Positions 28,830 to 38,538 of a DNA stretch of 64,000 nt are shown here, one piece after another. Both the position numbers and the translations under genes were made by a program. This DNA is from Sphingomonas sp. (lineage in GTDB: Bacteria; Pseudomonadota; Alphaproteobacteria; Sphingomonadales; Sphingomonadaceae). Position 1 is the stretch's first letter. Each line of letters opens with the position of its first letter. The stretch lies in assembly GCF_019746015.1 (NCBI RefSeq), contig NZ_JAIESM010000032.1, positions 1-64,000 of the forward strand, in the 5' to 3' direction. The notes below the pieces were generated by a model. The model was given only the letters and a program-made list of their open reading frames with translations. It was not told where the DNA came from and made no database searches.

Positions 28830-28843
28830 TTCAATGTCTGTTC
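28829..28843 (+). promoter_or_regulatory. LexA (SOS) box of alphaproteobacterial type
   Basis: GTTC at 28829-28832 and GTTC at 28840-28843 are separated by exactly 7 bases, the direct-repeat operator known for alphaproteobacterial LexA. It lies 25 bases before the lexA start codon and next to a promoter-like pair, which indicates autoregulation. Confidence 0.85.
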
Positions 28844-28867
28844 CAGACGGGAATGGGAGGAACGCCG

Positions 28868-29521
28868 ATGCTGACGCGCAAGCAGCACGAACTGATCTGC
28901 TTCATTGAAGACCGGCTGCGGGAAACCGGGGTCTCGCCCTCGTTCGAGGAAATGAAGGAAGCGCTGGACCTGAAGTCAAAGTCCGGCGTGCACCGGTTGA
29001 TCAGCGCGCTGGAGGAGCGGCAGTTCATCCGCCGCCTACCCAACCGCGCGCGCGCGCTGGAGGTGCTGCGCATGCCCGAACGCGGCGCGCCCAAAAAGAC
29101 GCCCGCCAATGTGCGCCCGGCACCGCAACCGGCCAATGACGTAGTCGAAATCCCGCTGCACGGGCGGATCGCCGCCGGCGTGCCGATCGAGGCGTTCGAG
29201 GATTCGGCGATGCTGGCGGTGCCGGCTGCGCTGCTCGGCGGCGGCGACCATTATGCGCTGGAGGTCGCCGGCGACTCGATGGTCGATGCCGGCATTCTGG
29301 ACGGCGACTATGCGCTGATCCGCCGCACCGATGTGGCGCGTGATGGCGAGATTGTCGTGGCGCTGATCGACGATAGCGAGGCGACGCTCAAATATTTCCG
29401 GCGCGAGGGCGCAATGGTGCGGCTGGACCCGGCCAACCGCGCTCATGATCCACAGCGTTACCACCCCAGCCAGGTGCGCATACAGGGCAAGCTGGCCGGG
29501 CTGCTCCGCCGCTATCACTGA
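28868..29521 (+). CDS. lexA: LexA repressor
   Basis: 217 residues; SOS repressor that cleaves itself when RecA is activated. N-terminal winged helix ([39 protein letters not shown]). Cleavage site A103-G104 (IAAGVP). Catalytic S137 (AGDSMVDAG) and K175 (EATLKYF). The ATG at 28868 has GGGAGG 7 bases upstream; an in-frame ATG 15 bases earlier is disfavoured. Preceded by its own operator. The last 7 bases overlap the 3' end of the convergent comEC gene. Confidence 0.97.
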   Translation: MLTRKQHELICFIEDRLRETGVSPSFEEMKEALDLKSKSGVHRLISALEERQFIRRLPNRARALEVLRMPERGAPKKTPANVRPAPQPANDVVEIPLHGRIAAGVPIEAFEDSAMLAVPAALLGGGDHYALEVAGDSMVDAGILDGDYALIRRTDVARDGEIVVALIDDSEATLKYFRREGAMVRLDPANRAHDPQRYHPSQVRIQGKLAGLLRRYH

Positions 29522-31689
29522 TCGCGCGGGCGCCCCGGCAGCAAAGGCGGGCGGCGCCAGGGATGCGCGTCGCCCGGCCGGTTGACCGCCGTCACCCGGC
29601 CGGACGCGAGCGTGATCGCCACGCCGCCGGTAGCGCTTAAAGCGGCCCGGTCGAGCTTCAGCCAGCGCGGGGTGCAGCGGCGCGGCAGGCGGCGCTCGCT
29701 GATCGCGATGTCGGCGGCCGCGCACGCCGCCAGCAACGGGGTTATCGGCACCCGGTCCAGGCTGCGGGTGGCAAGAATCCGCCAGCGCCGCCCGCCCGCC
29801 ACCCGCTCGATCAGGCACAGGTCGCGGCTGCACCGGGCATCGTCCGCGCCGTCGATCAGCCAGGGCGCGCCATCGACCCCGCCATTTTCAGCGAGCACCG
29901 ACTGGACATAATCGCCCGCGCGCTCGCGCAGCATCGCCAGCCGGCCATCGGCCAGCCGCACCGCGACATGGCGCCCGTCGCCGGTCACCAGCAGGTCGGG
30001 CGCCGGCGTCAGCACCGCCCAGAGCGCGCCCGCCATGATCGGCGCCGCGCCCAGCAACCGCCAGCGCGTGCGCCACAGCACCAGCCACAGCCCACCCAGC
30101 ACGATCAGCGCAAACGCCCCGGTCGGCATCGCCGGCAGCAGCGCGACGGCCCCCGGCACGGCGGCGGTCGTCCGCGCGATCCACAGCAATGCCTCCAGCG
30201 CCACCCAGGCCAGCGCCCAGAACGGCGCGCCCAGCCCCGGCAGATCAGCCAGCAGCGCCAGCGCCTCAACCGGCATGATGACGAAGGTGGTGAGCGGAAT
30301 GGCGACGATATTGGCCAGCGCGCCGTAAATCCCGGCCTTGTGGAAATGATAGAGCGCGATCGGCGCAAGCGCTGCCTCCACCACCAGCCCGGTGATCAGC
30401 AGCGCCGCCAGCCGCCGCGCCGCCCAGCGGCCCCACCCCTCCTCGCGCGGGGCGAGCAGCGCGCGAAACGGTGCTGCCTCCCCCAGCGCGACGATGGTGG
30501 CAACGGCAGCGAAGGACAGCTGGAAGCTGGGGCCGGCCAGCGCCTCCGGCCAAAGCAGCAGCACGGCAATCGCGCCCGCCGCCACCAGCCGCAGCGTCAT
30601 CGCCGCGCGGCCCGCCGCCAGCGCGACCAGCACCAGCAGCGCGGCGACACAGCTTCTGACCGTCGGCACCTCTGCCCCGGTCAGCACCGTATAGCCGATC
30701 GCCGCCAGCGCCGCCGCGCCCGCCGCAACCAGCGGCAACCGCACCCGCGTCGCCAGCCAGGGCGACAGCGCCAGCAGCCGCAGCACCGCCAGCATCACCG
30801 CGCCGACCACGGCGGTGATGTGCAGTCCGCTGACCGACAGCAGATGCGCCAGGCCGGAACGGCGCATCGCCTCGGCATCATCGGCGGTGATCGCGCCCTG
30901 ATCGCCGGTCGCCAGCGCCGCTGCTATCCCCCCGGCGCTGCCCTCCAGCCGCGCCTGGATATGCGCCGACAGCGCCCGGCGCAGCTCGCCGCCCGCCGGC
31001 CCCGCCCGCAGCAGCTCGATCGGGCCAAAGCCCCGCCCCGTCGCGCCAATGCCGGCGAACCAGGCAATGCGCGCATAGTCATAAGCACCAGGCAGCGCCG
31101 GCCCCGGCGGCGGCAGCAACCGCGCGCCCAGCCGCAGCACCGCCCCCGCGCGCAGGTCCGCCGGCGCATCGGCAATGTCCAGATTCACCCGCACCCGCGC
31201 CGGCAGCGCGATGGCGGCACCGCCCGGCACTTCCGCCGCCTGTGGCAACAGGGTCAGCCGCACCAGCCCGCGCGGCGGCAGGGGCTCCACCCGCTCGACC
31301 TGCGCCGTCATCGTCACCACCACCGGCCGCGCCAGCACGGGTGCCGCCACCGCCCCCGCGCGCAGCCAGATCAGCGCCAGCCCCAGCGCCGCCAGCCCAG
31401 CGCCCAGCGCGACCGCGCGCGCGCCGCGCCCCCCGCGAAACCCGGCAATCGCGGCCGAGGCGAGCGCCAGCAGGCCCAGCAGCGCCAGCGCCCAGTCGCG
31501 CGGCCCGGGCAGCACGAACCACAGCGCAATGCCCCCGCCCAGCGCCACCGGCACCCACAGGAACAGCTGGTCGGCCTCCCCCTCCAGCCAGTGTTCAAGC
31601 CCGGCGGCGGCGGCGCGACTCCACCCCCCCGCCGCGATTTGAAGCGGCGCGATCTGCGTGCTAGAGGCCGTGCCGCCGATCCTGGCCAT
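29515..31689 (-). CDS. comEC: ComEC/Rec2 family DNA-uptake membrane protein
   Basis: 724 residues with many membrane helices. The N-terminal OB-like DUF4131 region (about residues 60-170) is followed by the competence domain with [16 protein letters not shown], a signature for ComEC. The C-terminal ~160 residues are soluble. The metallo-beta-lactamase nuclease domain of full-length Bacillus ComEC is not recognisable (no HxHxDH), as in shorter proteobacterial forms. It should form the inner-membrane channel for single-stranded DNA uptake. The ATG at 31689 is preferred over 31728, which would overlap gltX. Only 29 bases separate it from the gltX start. Confidence 0.88.
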   Translation of the reverse strand: MARIGGTASSTQIAPLQIAAGGWSRAAAAGLEHWLEGEADQLFLWVPVALGGGIALWFVLPGPRDWALALLGLLALASAAIAGFRGGRGARAVALGAGLAALGLALIWLRAGAVAAPVLARPVVVTMTAQVERVEPLPPRGLVRLTLLPQAAEVPGGAAIALPARVRVNLDIADAPADLRAGAVLRLGARLLPPPGPALPGAYDYARIAWFAGIGATGRGFGPIELLRAGPAGGELRRALSAHIQARLEGSAGGIAAALATGDQGAITADDAEAMRRSGLAHLLSVSGLHITAVVGAVMLAVLRLLALSPWLATRVRLPLVAAGAAALAAIGYTVLTGAEVPTVRSCVAALLVLVALAAGRAAMTLRLVAAGAIAVLLLWPEALAGPSFQLSFAAVATIVALGEAAPFRALLAPREEGWGRWAARRLAALLITGLVVEAALAPIALYHFHKAGIYGALANIVAIPLTTFVIMPVEALALLADLPGLGAPFWALAWVALEALLWIARTTAAVPGAVALLPAMPTGAFALIVLGGLWLVLWRTRWRLLGAAPIMAGALWAVLTPAPDLLVTGDGRHVAVRLADGRLAMLRERAGDYVQSVLAENGGVDGAPWLIDGADDARCSRDLCLIERVAGGRRWRILATRSLDRVPITPLLAACAAADIAISERRLPRRCTPRWLKLDRAALSATGGVAITLASGRVTAVNRPGDAHPWRRPPLLPGRPRDQ

Positions 31690-31718
31690 GACCTTCAAAT
31701 TACTGGGAGCAGCAGCGC

Positions 31719-33143
31719 TTGGGCGCAACTTCTGATTTCGGCGCGGGCAGCATCGTCACGCGCTTTGCGCCGTCGCCGACCGGCTTCCTGCACATTGGCG
31801 GCGCCCGCACCGCACTGTTCAACTGGCTGTTCGCGCGCCGGCATGGCGGCAAGTTCCTGCTGCGGATCGAAGATACCGACCGCGCCCGCTCCACCGATGC
31901 CGCGATTGCCGCGATTCTCGACGGTATGCGCTGGCTCGGCCTCGATTGGGATGGCGACGAGGTCTATCAGTTCAGCCGCGCCGCCCGCCATGCCGAGGTC
32001 GCGCGCAGCCTGCTGGCCAGCGGCCATGCCTATCGCTGCTACGCAAAGGCCGAGGAGCTGGAGCAGCTGCGCGAGCAGCAGCGCGCCGCCAAGCTGCCGC
32101 TGCGCTATGACGGGCGCTGGCGCGAGCGCACCGACTGGCCCAACGACACGCCCTATGTCATCCGCTTCAAGGCGCCGCACGGCGGGCAGCTGACCATCGA
32201 AGACCGGGTGCAGGGCGCGGTGACCGTCGCCAATGACGAGCTGGACGACATGGTCCTGCTGCGGTCGGACGGCACCCCCACCTATATGCTCGCGGTGGTG
32301 GTGGACGATCACGACATGGGGGTGACGCATGTCATCCGCGGTGATGATCACCTGAACAACGCCTTCCGCCAGCTGGCGATGATCAAGGCGCTGGGCTGGT
32401 CCGAGCCGGTCTATGCTCATGTCCCCCTCATCCATGGGTCGGACGGCGCCAAGCTCTCCAAGCGCCACGGCGCGCTGGGGGTTGAGGCGTACCGCGACGA
32501 CATGGGCATCCTGCCCGAGGCGCTGGCCAATTACCTGCTGCGGCTGGGCTGGGGCCATGGCGATGACGAGATCATCAGCCGCGATCAGGCGACTGAGTGG
32601 TTCGACATTGCCGATGTCGGCCGCGGCCCCTCGCGGTTTGACCTGAAAAAGCTCGAAAATCTGAACGGGCATTATATCCGCGCGGCCGATGATGCGCGGC
32701 TGGCCGATCTGGTCGCGGCGCGGCGCGGCATTGCCCCGGGCAGCGCGGCGCATGCCCTGCTCGTCCGCGCGATGCCGGCGCTGAAGCCGCGCGCGGCCAA
32801 TCTGCTGGAGCTGGCCGAGGGTGCCGGCTTCCTGTTCGCCGCGCGCCCGCTGTCGCTCGATGCCGCCGCCAGCGACCTGCTGACGGCCGATGCACGCGGC
32901 TTACTCACGCATGTGCATGCCGCGCTTGACGCAGTGCCGCAGTGGGATACGGAAAATCTGGAACCAGCGGTGCGCAATGTTGCCGAATCCCAAGGTTTGA
33001 AGCTAGGGATGGTGGCGCAACCGCTGCGGGCGGCCCTGACGGGTCGCAAGACATCGCCCGGGATTTTCGAAGTGCTCGATCTGCTCGGGCGCGACGAAAG
33101 CCTCGCCCGCATCGCCGACCAGATGGCCGTTCCGGCCGCATGA
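31719..33143 (+). CDS. gltX: Glutamyl-tRNA synthetase
   Basis: 474 residues; charges tRNA-Glu (and possibly tRNA-Gln in alphaproteobacteria). Class I motifs: [20 protein letters not shown] (HIGH-like) and GAKLSKRHG (KMSKS-like). The likely start is TTG at 31719, with GGGAG 9 bases upstream and no ATG or GTG nearby that keeps the N-terminal strand. Divergent from comEC. The TGA overlaps the ATG of an 8-codon open frame that links to gltA. Confidence 0.95.
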   Translation: MGATSDFGAGSIVTRFAPSPTGFLHIGGARTALFNWLFARRHGGKFLLRIEDTDRARSTDAAIAAILDGMRWLGLDWDGDEVYQFSRAARHAEVARSLLASGHAYRCYAKAEELEQLREQQRAAKLPLRYDGRWRERTDWPNDTPYVIRFKAPHGGQLTIEDRVQGAVTVANDELDDMVLLRSDGTPTYMLAVVVDDHDMGVTHVIRGDDHLNNAFRQLAMIKALGWSEPVYAHVPLIHGSDGAKLSKRHGALGVEAYRDDMGILPEALANYLLRLGWGHGDDEIISRDQATEWFDIADVGRGPSRFDLKKLENLNGHYIRAADDARLADLVAARRGIAPGSAAHALLVRAMPALKPRAANLLELAEGAGFLFAARPLSLDAAASDLLTADARGLLTHVHAALDAVPQWDTENLEPAVRNVAESQGLKLGMVAQPLRAALTGRKTSPGIFEVLDLLGRDESLARIADQMAVPAA

Positions 33144-33166
33144 ACAAGAAGGAACTGATCGCATGA
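33140..33166 (+). other. 8-codon minigene bridging gltX and gltA
   Basis: The frame MNKKELIA begins with an ATG overlapping the gltX TGA (ATGA) and ends with a TGA overlapping the gltA ATG (ATGA). The AAGGAA within it is also the gltA ribosome site. It could allow terminating ribosomes to pass from gltX to gltA. No product is claimed, and chance cannot be excluded. Confidence 0.35.
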
Positions 33167-34449
33167 CCGATACCGCCAAGCTGACCGCCAACGGCGCCGA
33201 TCATGATTTCAAGGTGCTGCCGGGTTCCGTCGGGCCGGAAGTGATCGACATCCGCAAGCTTTATGCCCAGACGGGCATGTTCACCTTCGACCCCGGCTTC
33301 ACCAGCACCGCCGCGTGCGAATCCGCCATCACCTATATCGATGGCGACGAAGGCGTGCTGCTCCACCGTGGCTATCCCATCGGCCAGCTCGCCGAACATT
33401 CCAGCTTCATCGAGGTCTGCTACCTGCTGCTGAACGGCGAGCTGCCCAACCAGGCGGAAATGGACGAGTTTTCGTACACCATCACCCGCCACACCATGCT
33501 GCATGAGCAGCTGGCGACCTTCTATCGCGGCTTCCGGCGCGATGCGCACCCGATGGCGGTGATGTGCGGCGTGGTGGGTGCGCTGAGCGCCTTCTACCAT
33601 GATTCGACCGACATCACCGATCCGCGCCAGCGGATGATCGCCAGCCACCGGCTGATCGCCAAGATGCCGACGATCGCAGCGATGGCGTATAAATATTCGG
33701 TGGGGCAGCCCTTCCTCTATCCCAAGAATTCGCTCAGCTACACCGGCAATTTCCTGCGCATGACCTTTGGCGTGCCGGCCGAGGATTATGAGGTGAACCC
33801 GGTCGCCGAGCGCGCGCTGGACCGCATCTTCATTCTCCATGCCGATCACGAGCAGAACGCGTCGACCTCCACGGTGCGGCTGGCGGGGTCGTCGGGCGCC
33901 AATCCCTTTGCGTGCATCGCGGCGGGCATTGCCTGTCTGTGGGGCCCGGCGCATGGCGGCGCCAACGAGGCCGCGCTCAACATGCTGCGCGAGATCGGCA
34001 CGCCCGACAAGATTCCGCACTATATCGCCCGCGCCAAGGACAAGAACGATCCGTTCCGCCTGATGGGCTTTGGCCACCGCGTGTACAAGAATTACGATCC
34101 GCGCGCGACCGTGATGCAGCAAACGGTGCGCGAAGTGTTCAAGGCGATGAACGTCACCGACCCGATCTTCGAAGTGGCACTGCAGCTGGAAGAAATGGCG
34201 CTGAAGGACGATTACTTCATCGAAAAGAAGCTGTTCCCCAATGTGGACTTCTATTCGGGCGTCATCCTGTCGGCAATCGGCTTCCCGACGACGATGTTCA
34301 CCGCGCTGTTCGCGCTCGCGCGCACGGTCGGCTGGGTTGCGCAGTGGAATGAAATGATCGCCGACCCCGAACAGAAAATCGGCCGCCCGCGCCAGCTCTA
34401 CACCGGCCCGACCCAGCGCGATTATGTGCCGCTCGGCCAGCGCGGATGA
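33163..34449 (+). CDS. gltA: Citrate synthase (type I, hexameric family)
   Basis: 428 residues; condenses acetyl-CoA and oxaloacetate at entry to the TCA cycle. Catalytic H264 ([10 protein letters not shown]), H305 (MGFGHRVYK) and D362 (NVDFYSG) are present. Length and the N-terminal domain match the Gram-negative type I enzyme, usually NADH-sensitive. AAGGAA upstream is the ribosome site. The stop overlaps a 69-aa membrane protein gene (ATGA). Confidence 0.97.
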   Translation: MTDTAKLTANGADHDFKVLPGSVGPEVIDIRKLYAQTGMFTFDPGFTSTAACESAITYIDGDEGVLLHRGYPIGQLAEHSSFIEVCYLLLNGELPNQAEMDEFSYTITRHTMLHEQLATFYRGFRRDAHPMAVMCGVVGALSAFYHDSTDITDPRQRMIASHRLIAKMPTIAAMAYKYSVGQPFLYPKNSLSYTGNFLRMTFGVPAEDYEVNPVAERALDRIFILHADHEQNASTSTVRLAGSSGANPFACIAAGIACLWGPAHGGANEAALNMLREIGTPDKIPHYIARAKDKNDPFRLMGFGHRVYKNYDPRATVMQQTVREVFKAMNVTDPIFEVALQLEEMALKDDYFIEKKLFPNVDFYSGVILSAIGFPTTMFTALFALARTVGWVAQWNEMIADPEQKIGRPRQLYTGPTQRDYVPLGQRG

Positions 34450-34655
34450 ATGACGGACAGGGGCAGCGCGTCCGCATCGGCCTGACTGTCATCGGCGCGC
34501 TGGGCACGGCCATGGGGTTGCTGTGGGTCGCTCAGGGGTTGGGCTGGGTCCATTGGCCGCCCGAAAGCTTCATGCTCGACCAGCGCCCCTGGGCGGTGCG
34601 CGGCGCGGCGCTCGCGCTGGCGGGGATCGGCGCGATCATCTGGGCGCGGCGTTAG
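34446..34655 (+). CDS. Small two-helix membrane protein
   Basis: 69 residues with two hydrophobic helices, [19 protein letters not shown] and [18 protein letters not shown], joined by a loop containing HWPPESFM. The start overlaps the gltA stop (ATGA), so it is translated with citrate synthase. Function unknown. A repeat element lies directly downstream. Confidence 0.7.
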   Translation: MNDGQGQRVRIGLTVIGALGTAMGLLWVAQGLGWVHWPPESFMLDQRPWAVRGAALALAGIGAIIWARR

Positions 34656-34671
34656 CGGCCAGCCAATCCGT

Positions 34672-34765
34672 TGCCCCGGCCTTGAGCCGGGGCCGGGCTA
34701 CCCGGTGCAACCGCTGAGAAAGAAGCCAAGCGCCGGCTCGGGGGCCGGGGTGACGTGAAGCTGTT
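34672..34765. repeat. Inverted-repeat element of CCCCGGC...GCCGGGG type
   Basis: 34674-34692 is a hairpin with arms CCCCGGC and GCCGGGG around CTTGA. A related partner GCCGGCTCGGGGGCCGGGGTGAC lies at about 34732-34754 in partly inverted form. It fills the gap after the 69-aa gene and faces the 3' end of the kinase-like gene, so it may act as a two-way terminator. Related in design to the element at 57144-57220. Confidence 0.6.
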
Positions 34766-34811
34766 GGCATCGCGTCCTCCAACCGGGTTCAGGACGTCAA
34801 AGAACCGCCCC

Positions 34812-36164
34812 CTACCGCGCCGGCAGCGAGACGATGAAGCGCGCGCCCTGCCCCGGTGCGCTGTCCACCATGATGTCGCCGCCCATCGCGCGGGCTAGGC
34901 GCCGGGCGATGTAGAGCCCCAGGCCCGATCCGCCGGGCTCGCTGGCGTCGACACGCTCGAACTTGCCGAAGATGCGGTCCTGATCCTCCAGCGCGATGCC
35001 CTTGCCCTGATCGGCGACGATGGCGATGGCGCGGTCGCCGTCGCGGTCGCAGCGCACCCACACGGTCGCGTCGGCGGGCGAATAGCGCACCGCATTGCCG
35101 ATGAGGTTGACCATGATCTGCAACACGCGGCGAAACTCGCCGGTGGCGGGCAGGCTTTCGTCATGACCGGGCTTGTCGATGCGCACGCGCGCGGCGGCGG
35201 CGCGCACCTGCAGCAGCCCGGCGGCGCGGCGGCCGATATCGGCAAGGTCGATGGGCTCGGCGGCCGGCTTGTAATCGGGCCGTTCGATCGCCTGCAGGTC
35301 GACCAGATCGTCAACCAGCCCCAGCAAATGGCGGCCGGCGGCGGCAATATCGGCCGCGTAATCGGCATAATCCTGGCGCAGCGGCCCCTCGGCCTGCGCG
35401 TTGATGCTGTCGGCATGGGCGATGATCCGCCCCAGCGGCGCACGCAGCGCCGCGTCGAGCCGGGTGGTGAAGGCGTCGCTCGCCTCGGCCGGCATCGCGG
35501 CGGGCGCGGGCATGTCGATCGCCACCCCGTCCAGCCCGGCAAAGCCGCCCGTCGCATCGGCCAGCGGCACCGCCGACAGCAGCACCTGCGCGCCATTCGC
35601 GCGCAGCACCGCGCGCTGGCCGCTGAACCGCTCGCGCAGCGCCAGCGCGCCCAGCATGGGCAGCTTGCCATCCTCGCCTTCGCGCACGCGGAACAGCGCC
35701 GTCACCGGCTTGCCGAGCAGCGCGGCGGGATCAAAGCCATGGCGGCGCCCCGCCTCCAGCGCGACATGGGTGAGCCGCAGCGCCCCGTCGGCGGACCAGG
35801 CCCAGCCACCCTCGCCCGCCACGAAATCGCGCGCGCGCGGCGCATCGACCGGCGTCACCCACGCACCGCGATGGCGCCAGCCGGTGATCGCCAGCCGCAC
35901 GCCGCCGTCGCTCTCGGGCGTCGCGCGCACCCACAATTCCAGATCCTCGCCCCCGTCGGCGACCACCACCGCGCGCGACACCAATGTGCGCAGCCGCTGG
36001 GCCAGCCGGGCCAAGGTCGCCAGTTGCGGCACGGCGATCGGCCGGCCGATCTCGCCACCGGCGCCTGCGTTCAGCATCGCCAGCCGCTCGTCGGCGCTGG
36101 TCAGCCGGCCGGCGGCATCGATGCTGGCGTGCACCACCGGGAGCGCGGGGTCGATCAGGTTCAT
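34812..36164 (-). CDS. Histidine-kinase-like ATPase lacking the phospho-accepting His
   Basis: 450 residues, soluble. A PAS-like sensor region (about residues 115-215) precedes a dimerisation helix pair and a HATPase_c domain. The ATP-binding boxes look intact: N357 (LIGNAVRYSP), D385 (ADQGKGI) and GGSGLGLYIARR (411-422). The dimerisation motif reads LDAALRAPLGRII. Aligned on LR.PL it has A238 where the phosphorylated His of SHELRTPL should be, and the codon at 35453-35451 is GCG. It may bind ATP but should not autophosphorylate in the normal way. The ATG at 36164 has GGAGG upstream and overlaps the DUF2336 stop (ATGA). No transmembrane segment is seen. Confidence 0.85.
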   Translation of the reverse strand: MNLIDPALPVVHASIDAAGRLTSADERLAMLNAGAGGEIGRPIAVPQLATLARLAQRLRTLVSRAVVVADGGEDLELWVRATPESDGGVRLAITGWRHRGAWVTPVDAPRARDFVAGEGGWAWSADGALRLTHVALEAGRRHGFDPAALLGKPVTALFRVREGEDGKLPMLGALALRERFSGQRAVLRANGAQVLLSAVPLADATGGFAGLDGVAIDMPAPAAMPAEASDAFTTRLDAALRAPLGRIIAHADSINAQAEGPLRQDYADYAADIAAAGRHLLGLVDDLVDLQAIERPDYKPAAEPIDLADIGRRAAGLLQVRAAAARVRIDKPGHDESLPATGEFRRVLQIMVNLIGNAVRYSPADATVWVRCDRDGDRAIAIVADQGKGIALEDQDRIFGKFERVDASEPGGSGLGLYIARRLARAMGGDIMVDSAPGQGARFIVSLPAR

Positions 36165-37267
36165 GCCCCCGCCTCCAGCCGGGCGCGGGCCGCGCGCAGA
36201 TCGGGGTGGAGATAAAGCGGCGCAAGGGCTCCACGTGCCGCTGTTGGAGAGACTGCCATGATGCAATCCAAAGTATCTGCGAAATACTCTACATCGCGGC
36301 GCGGATCGGCATCGCACAACGCCAGCCCGATCGCGGCAATGGTCGGCCGGTCCAGCCCGGCGGCGCGCAGCATCAGCCAGAATCGCTCGGGCGCCGGATC
36401 GAGCAGCGCGTCGCGCACATCCTCCTCCGCCAGCCCCAGCCGCTGGGCAAGCAGCGCAACGAACATCGGCACCCGCCGGTCACCCAGCGCACCGATCAGC
36501 AGCGGCGGCAGTTCGGCATCACCGGGGCGCAACGTGGCGGCAAGCCGCTGCGCCACGGCTTCTGCCCGGTCGCCCTCGTCATGCGCGGCGAGTGCCTGTG
36601 CCGCGCCCTCGGTAAGCGCGGTGTCGAACGCGGCCTGTTCTTCGGTCGTCGCCGGCATGAGAGCACGGTGGAGCACGGCAGCCGCGCCCCAGACCAGCCG
36701 GTGATGCAGCTCGGCGCTCACATCGCCGCGCGAGGCCGCCCCGTCCAGCGCATCGCGCCGGCGGGCATCGGCGACCAGCATCGATGCGGCGGCTGCGGCG
36801 ACCATGCCGTCCTTGTCCTCCGCCAGCCGGACGAGCAGGCTTGGCCGGTCCTCCTCATCGGGGGCGGCCAGCGGCAGCGCGTCGGCCAGCAGCGCCTGCC
36901 CCGCCCGGCCCAGCAATTCGCGCGCGACAAAGGCCTCGGCAAACAGCCCGGCGGCCGCCAGCGCGGGATAGGCAATGCGCTCCTCTCCCGCCAGCACCAA
37001 CGCAAGCTCAGGCAGGCCCGCCGCCACCAGCCGGCGCCCGGCGGCCTGGCGCACATCGCCCTCGACCAGCGCGCACAGCCGCTCTGCCATGCGCTGCACG
37101 GTCAGCCGGGTGCGCTCGTTCAGGCGGAATTCGTCAGGCAAGCCAAGGTCATCGATCGCGGCCCGCAGGCGGCGATCGGCGCGCACGTCATCCCCTGCCC
37201 CGCGCGCGAGCAAGTGGCTGGCGCCGGGCATGGCGCCATCGTTCATGTCGTCTCCGACGATCGACAT
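36161..37267 (-). CDS. DUF2336 domain protein
   Basis: 368 residues, all-helical and Ala/Leu-rich, resembling alpha-alpha repeat folds. DUF2336 proteins are common in Alphaproteobacteria beside signalling genes; function is not established. Visible features are repeated helices such as LLVRLAEDKDGMVAAAAASML (HEAT-like) and a C-terminal DVEYFADTLDCIMAVS segment. It overlaps the kinase-like gene by ATGA and follows the membrane nucleotidyltransferase-like gene by 35 bases. A role as scaffold or partner for the kinase-like protein is an inference from coupling. Confidence 0.85.
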   Translation of the reverse strand: MSIVGDDMNDGAMPGASHLLARGAGDDVRADRRLRAAIDDLGLPDEFRLNERTRLTVQRMAERLCALVEGDVRQAAGRRLVAAGLPELALVLAGEERIAYPALAAAGLFAEAFVARELLGRAGQALLADALPLAAPDEEDRPSLLVRLAEDKDGMVAAAAASMLVADARRRDALDGAASRGDVSAELHHRLVWGAAAVLHRALMPATTEEQAAFDTALTEGAAQALAAHDEGDRAEAVAQRLAATLRPGDAELPPLLIGALGDRRVPMFVALLAQRLGLAEEDVRDALLDPAPERFWLMLRAAGLDRPTIAAIGLALCDADPRRDVEYFADTLDCIMAVSPTAARGALAPLYLHPDLRAARARLEAGA

Positions 37268-37302
37268 GGATCAGGACCTAGAGAAACAACCTTAAATTCA
37301 GG

Positions 37303-38478
37303 CTAAGCCTTTTTGCGCAGCCGCTCAATGCCGGCACCCAGCGCCAGCGCCGCATAGCCCGCCGCCGCCAGCAGCCCGGCCAGCGCCTGCCCTGCCGCAA
37401 CAAAGGGCAGCAGCAGCAGGGCATAGGCGGGCGCACTGGGGAACCAGCGTGGCGGATCGGGCGCGGCGCGACTGGCGAAACTGGCGAACAGGGCCAGCGC
37501 CGCCGCCGCGATCGGGCCGCTCAGCGCTCCCTCGTCCACCCAGGCGCGCGCCCCGATCAGCAGCACGGCCGCCAGCACCCCCGCCTCGCCCAGCCCGCGC
37601 TGAAGCTGGGCCAGCCGCTCCTCATCGCGCATCGACGCGAGCGCTCCCCCCGCCGCCAGTGCGACCTGCGCCAGAAACAGCAGCGGCAGGCCCGCCACCG
37701 CCATGCCGAAACCCGTGAGCAACAGCGCCAGCGCAATCAGCGCCATCGCCACCAGCACTGGCGCCGCGGTCCCGATCTGGCGCCGCAGCAGCGCGGGCAG
37801 CACTGCCCGGGCGAGCGGCGCGACGAGATAGCGATCCGCCCATGGCCGGCGGCGCGACACCAATGTGGCCAGCGTCGCCTCGCTCAGCGCCTGCAGCCGC
37901 GCCTGGCTGTGTTCCACACCGTGCCCGGCACGCGCAGGGCCGGCGGGCAGCAGCAGATGCGCCGCCCCGGCCTGCGCCGCCACGCGCAGCAGCGAAGACT
38001 GCACGTCATAATCGCGCGGCAGCCGCGCAACATCGGCCACCCGCCCCGCGCCCAGCCGGGCAATGCCGGCCCAGATCGCAGCGTGCCCCACCCGTTCCAG
38101 CCCCAGCAGCGCGTCCTGCTCGGCGGTCACCATCAGCGTATCGCCGCTTACCGCCGCCATTGCCTCCAGCAGGCTTTCGGTCGTCACCAGCCCGCCGGCC
38201 AGCACCATCACCTCGGCCAGCGGGTGGAGCTTCTCGGTCGCTTCGGCAGCGCTGCGCACGGCATCCACCGCCACGCCGCGGCGGCCGATCCGGTTGATCG
38301 CGCCGATCAGTTCCGGGGTAAGCCGCGCCACCACGATCAGCAGATGCGCCGCACCCGCCGCGATTAGCAGCCGCGCCTGATATTCGATTAGCGTCGTGCC
38401 GCCAAAGGGCAGCGTGGCGACCAGCGCATCGGGCGCGTCGTCTGCATCTTCATTGGCGAAAAGAAGGCCGGCCAGCAT
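37303..38478 (-). CDS. Membrane protein resembling a decayed nucleotidyltransferase / CDP-alcohol phosphotransferase fusion
   Basis: 391 residues. Residues 1-200 look like a sugar-nucleotidyltransferase Rossmann domain (PFGGTTLIEYQARLLIAAGA, LIVVARL), but the glycine-rich AGG.G.R loop is missing. Residues 210-391 start with RRPWADRYLVAPLARAVLPA and continue with about 4-6 membrane helices, the layout of the CDP-alcohol phosphotransferase half of inositol-phosphate enzymes (IPCT-DIPPS type). The catalytic DG..AR..G...D...D is replaced by SMRDEERLAQLQRGLGEAG (282-300). I therefore see a fold relic without obvious catalysis. It lies 35 bases upstream of the DUF2336 gene in the same direction. 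Family assignment is my inference from sequence patterns. Confidence 0.6.
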   Translation of the reverse strand: MLAGLLFANEDADDAPDALVATLPFGGTTLIEYQARLLIAAGAAHLLIVVARLTPELIGAINRIGRRGVAVDAVRSAAEATEKLHPLAEVMVLAGGLVTTESLLEAMAAVSGDTLMVTAEQDALLGLERVGHAAIWAGIARLGAGRVADVARLPRDYDVQSSLLRVAAQAGAAHLLLPAGPARAGHGVEHSQARLQALSEATLATLVSRRRPWADRYLVAPLARAVLPALLRRQIGTAAPVLVAMALIALALLLTGFGMAVAGLPLLFLAQVALAAGGALASMRDEERLAQLQRGLGEAGVLAAVLLIGARAWVDEGALSGPIAAAALALFASFASRAAPDPPRWFPSAPAYALLLLPFVAAGQALAGLLAAAGYAALALGAGIERLRKKA

Positions 38479-38538
38479 GGGCCGAGCGGCTTAGGCCAGC
38501 AAGGCGCGGATGGCAAAGGGGTTTAAGCGTCGCCCGTT

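Noticed and set aside
29592..29911. Small plus-strand frame beyond lexA
   Set aside because: Lies wholly within comEC on the opposite strand and has no ribosome site or recognisable motif.
29968..32193. 741-codon plus-strand frame opposite comEC and into gltX
   Set aside because: Extremely Arg/Gln/Pro-rich shadow of comEC; the real gltX frame is a different one.
37292..37306. CtrA-box-like sequence (TTAA-N7-CTAA) in the gap before the DUF2336 gene
   Set aside because: One mismatch from the CtrA consensus, in a 35-base gap inside a probable operon; too weak to claim.
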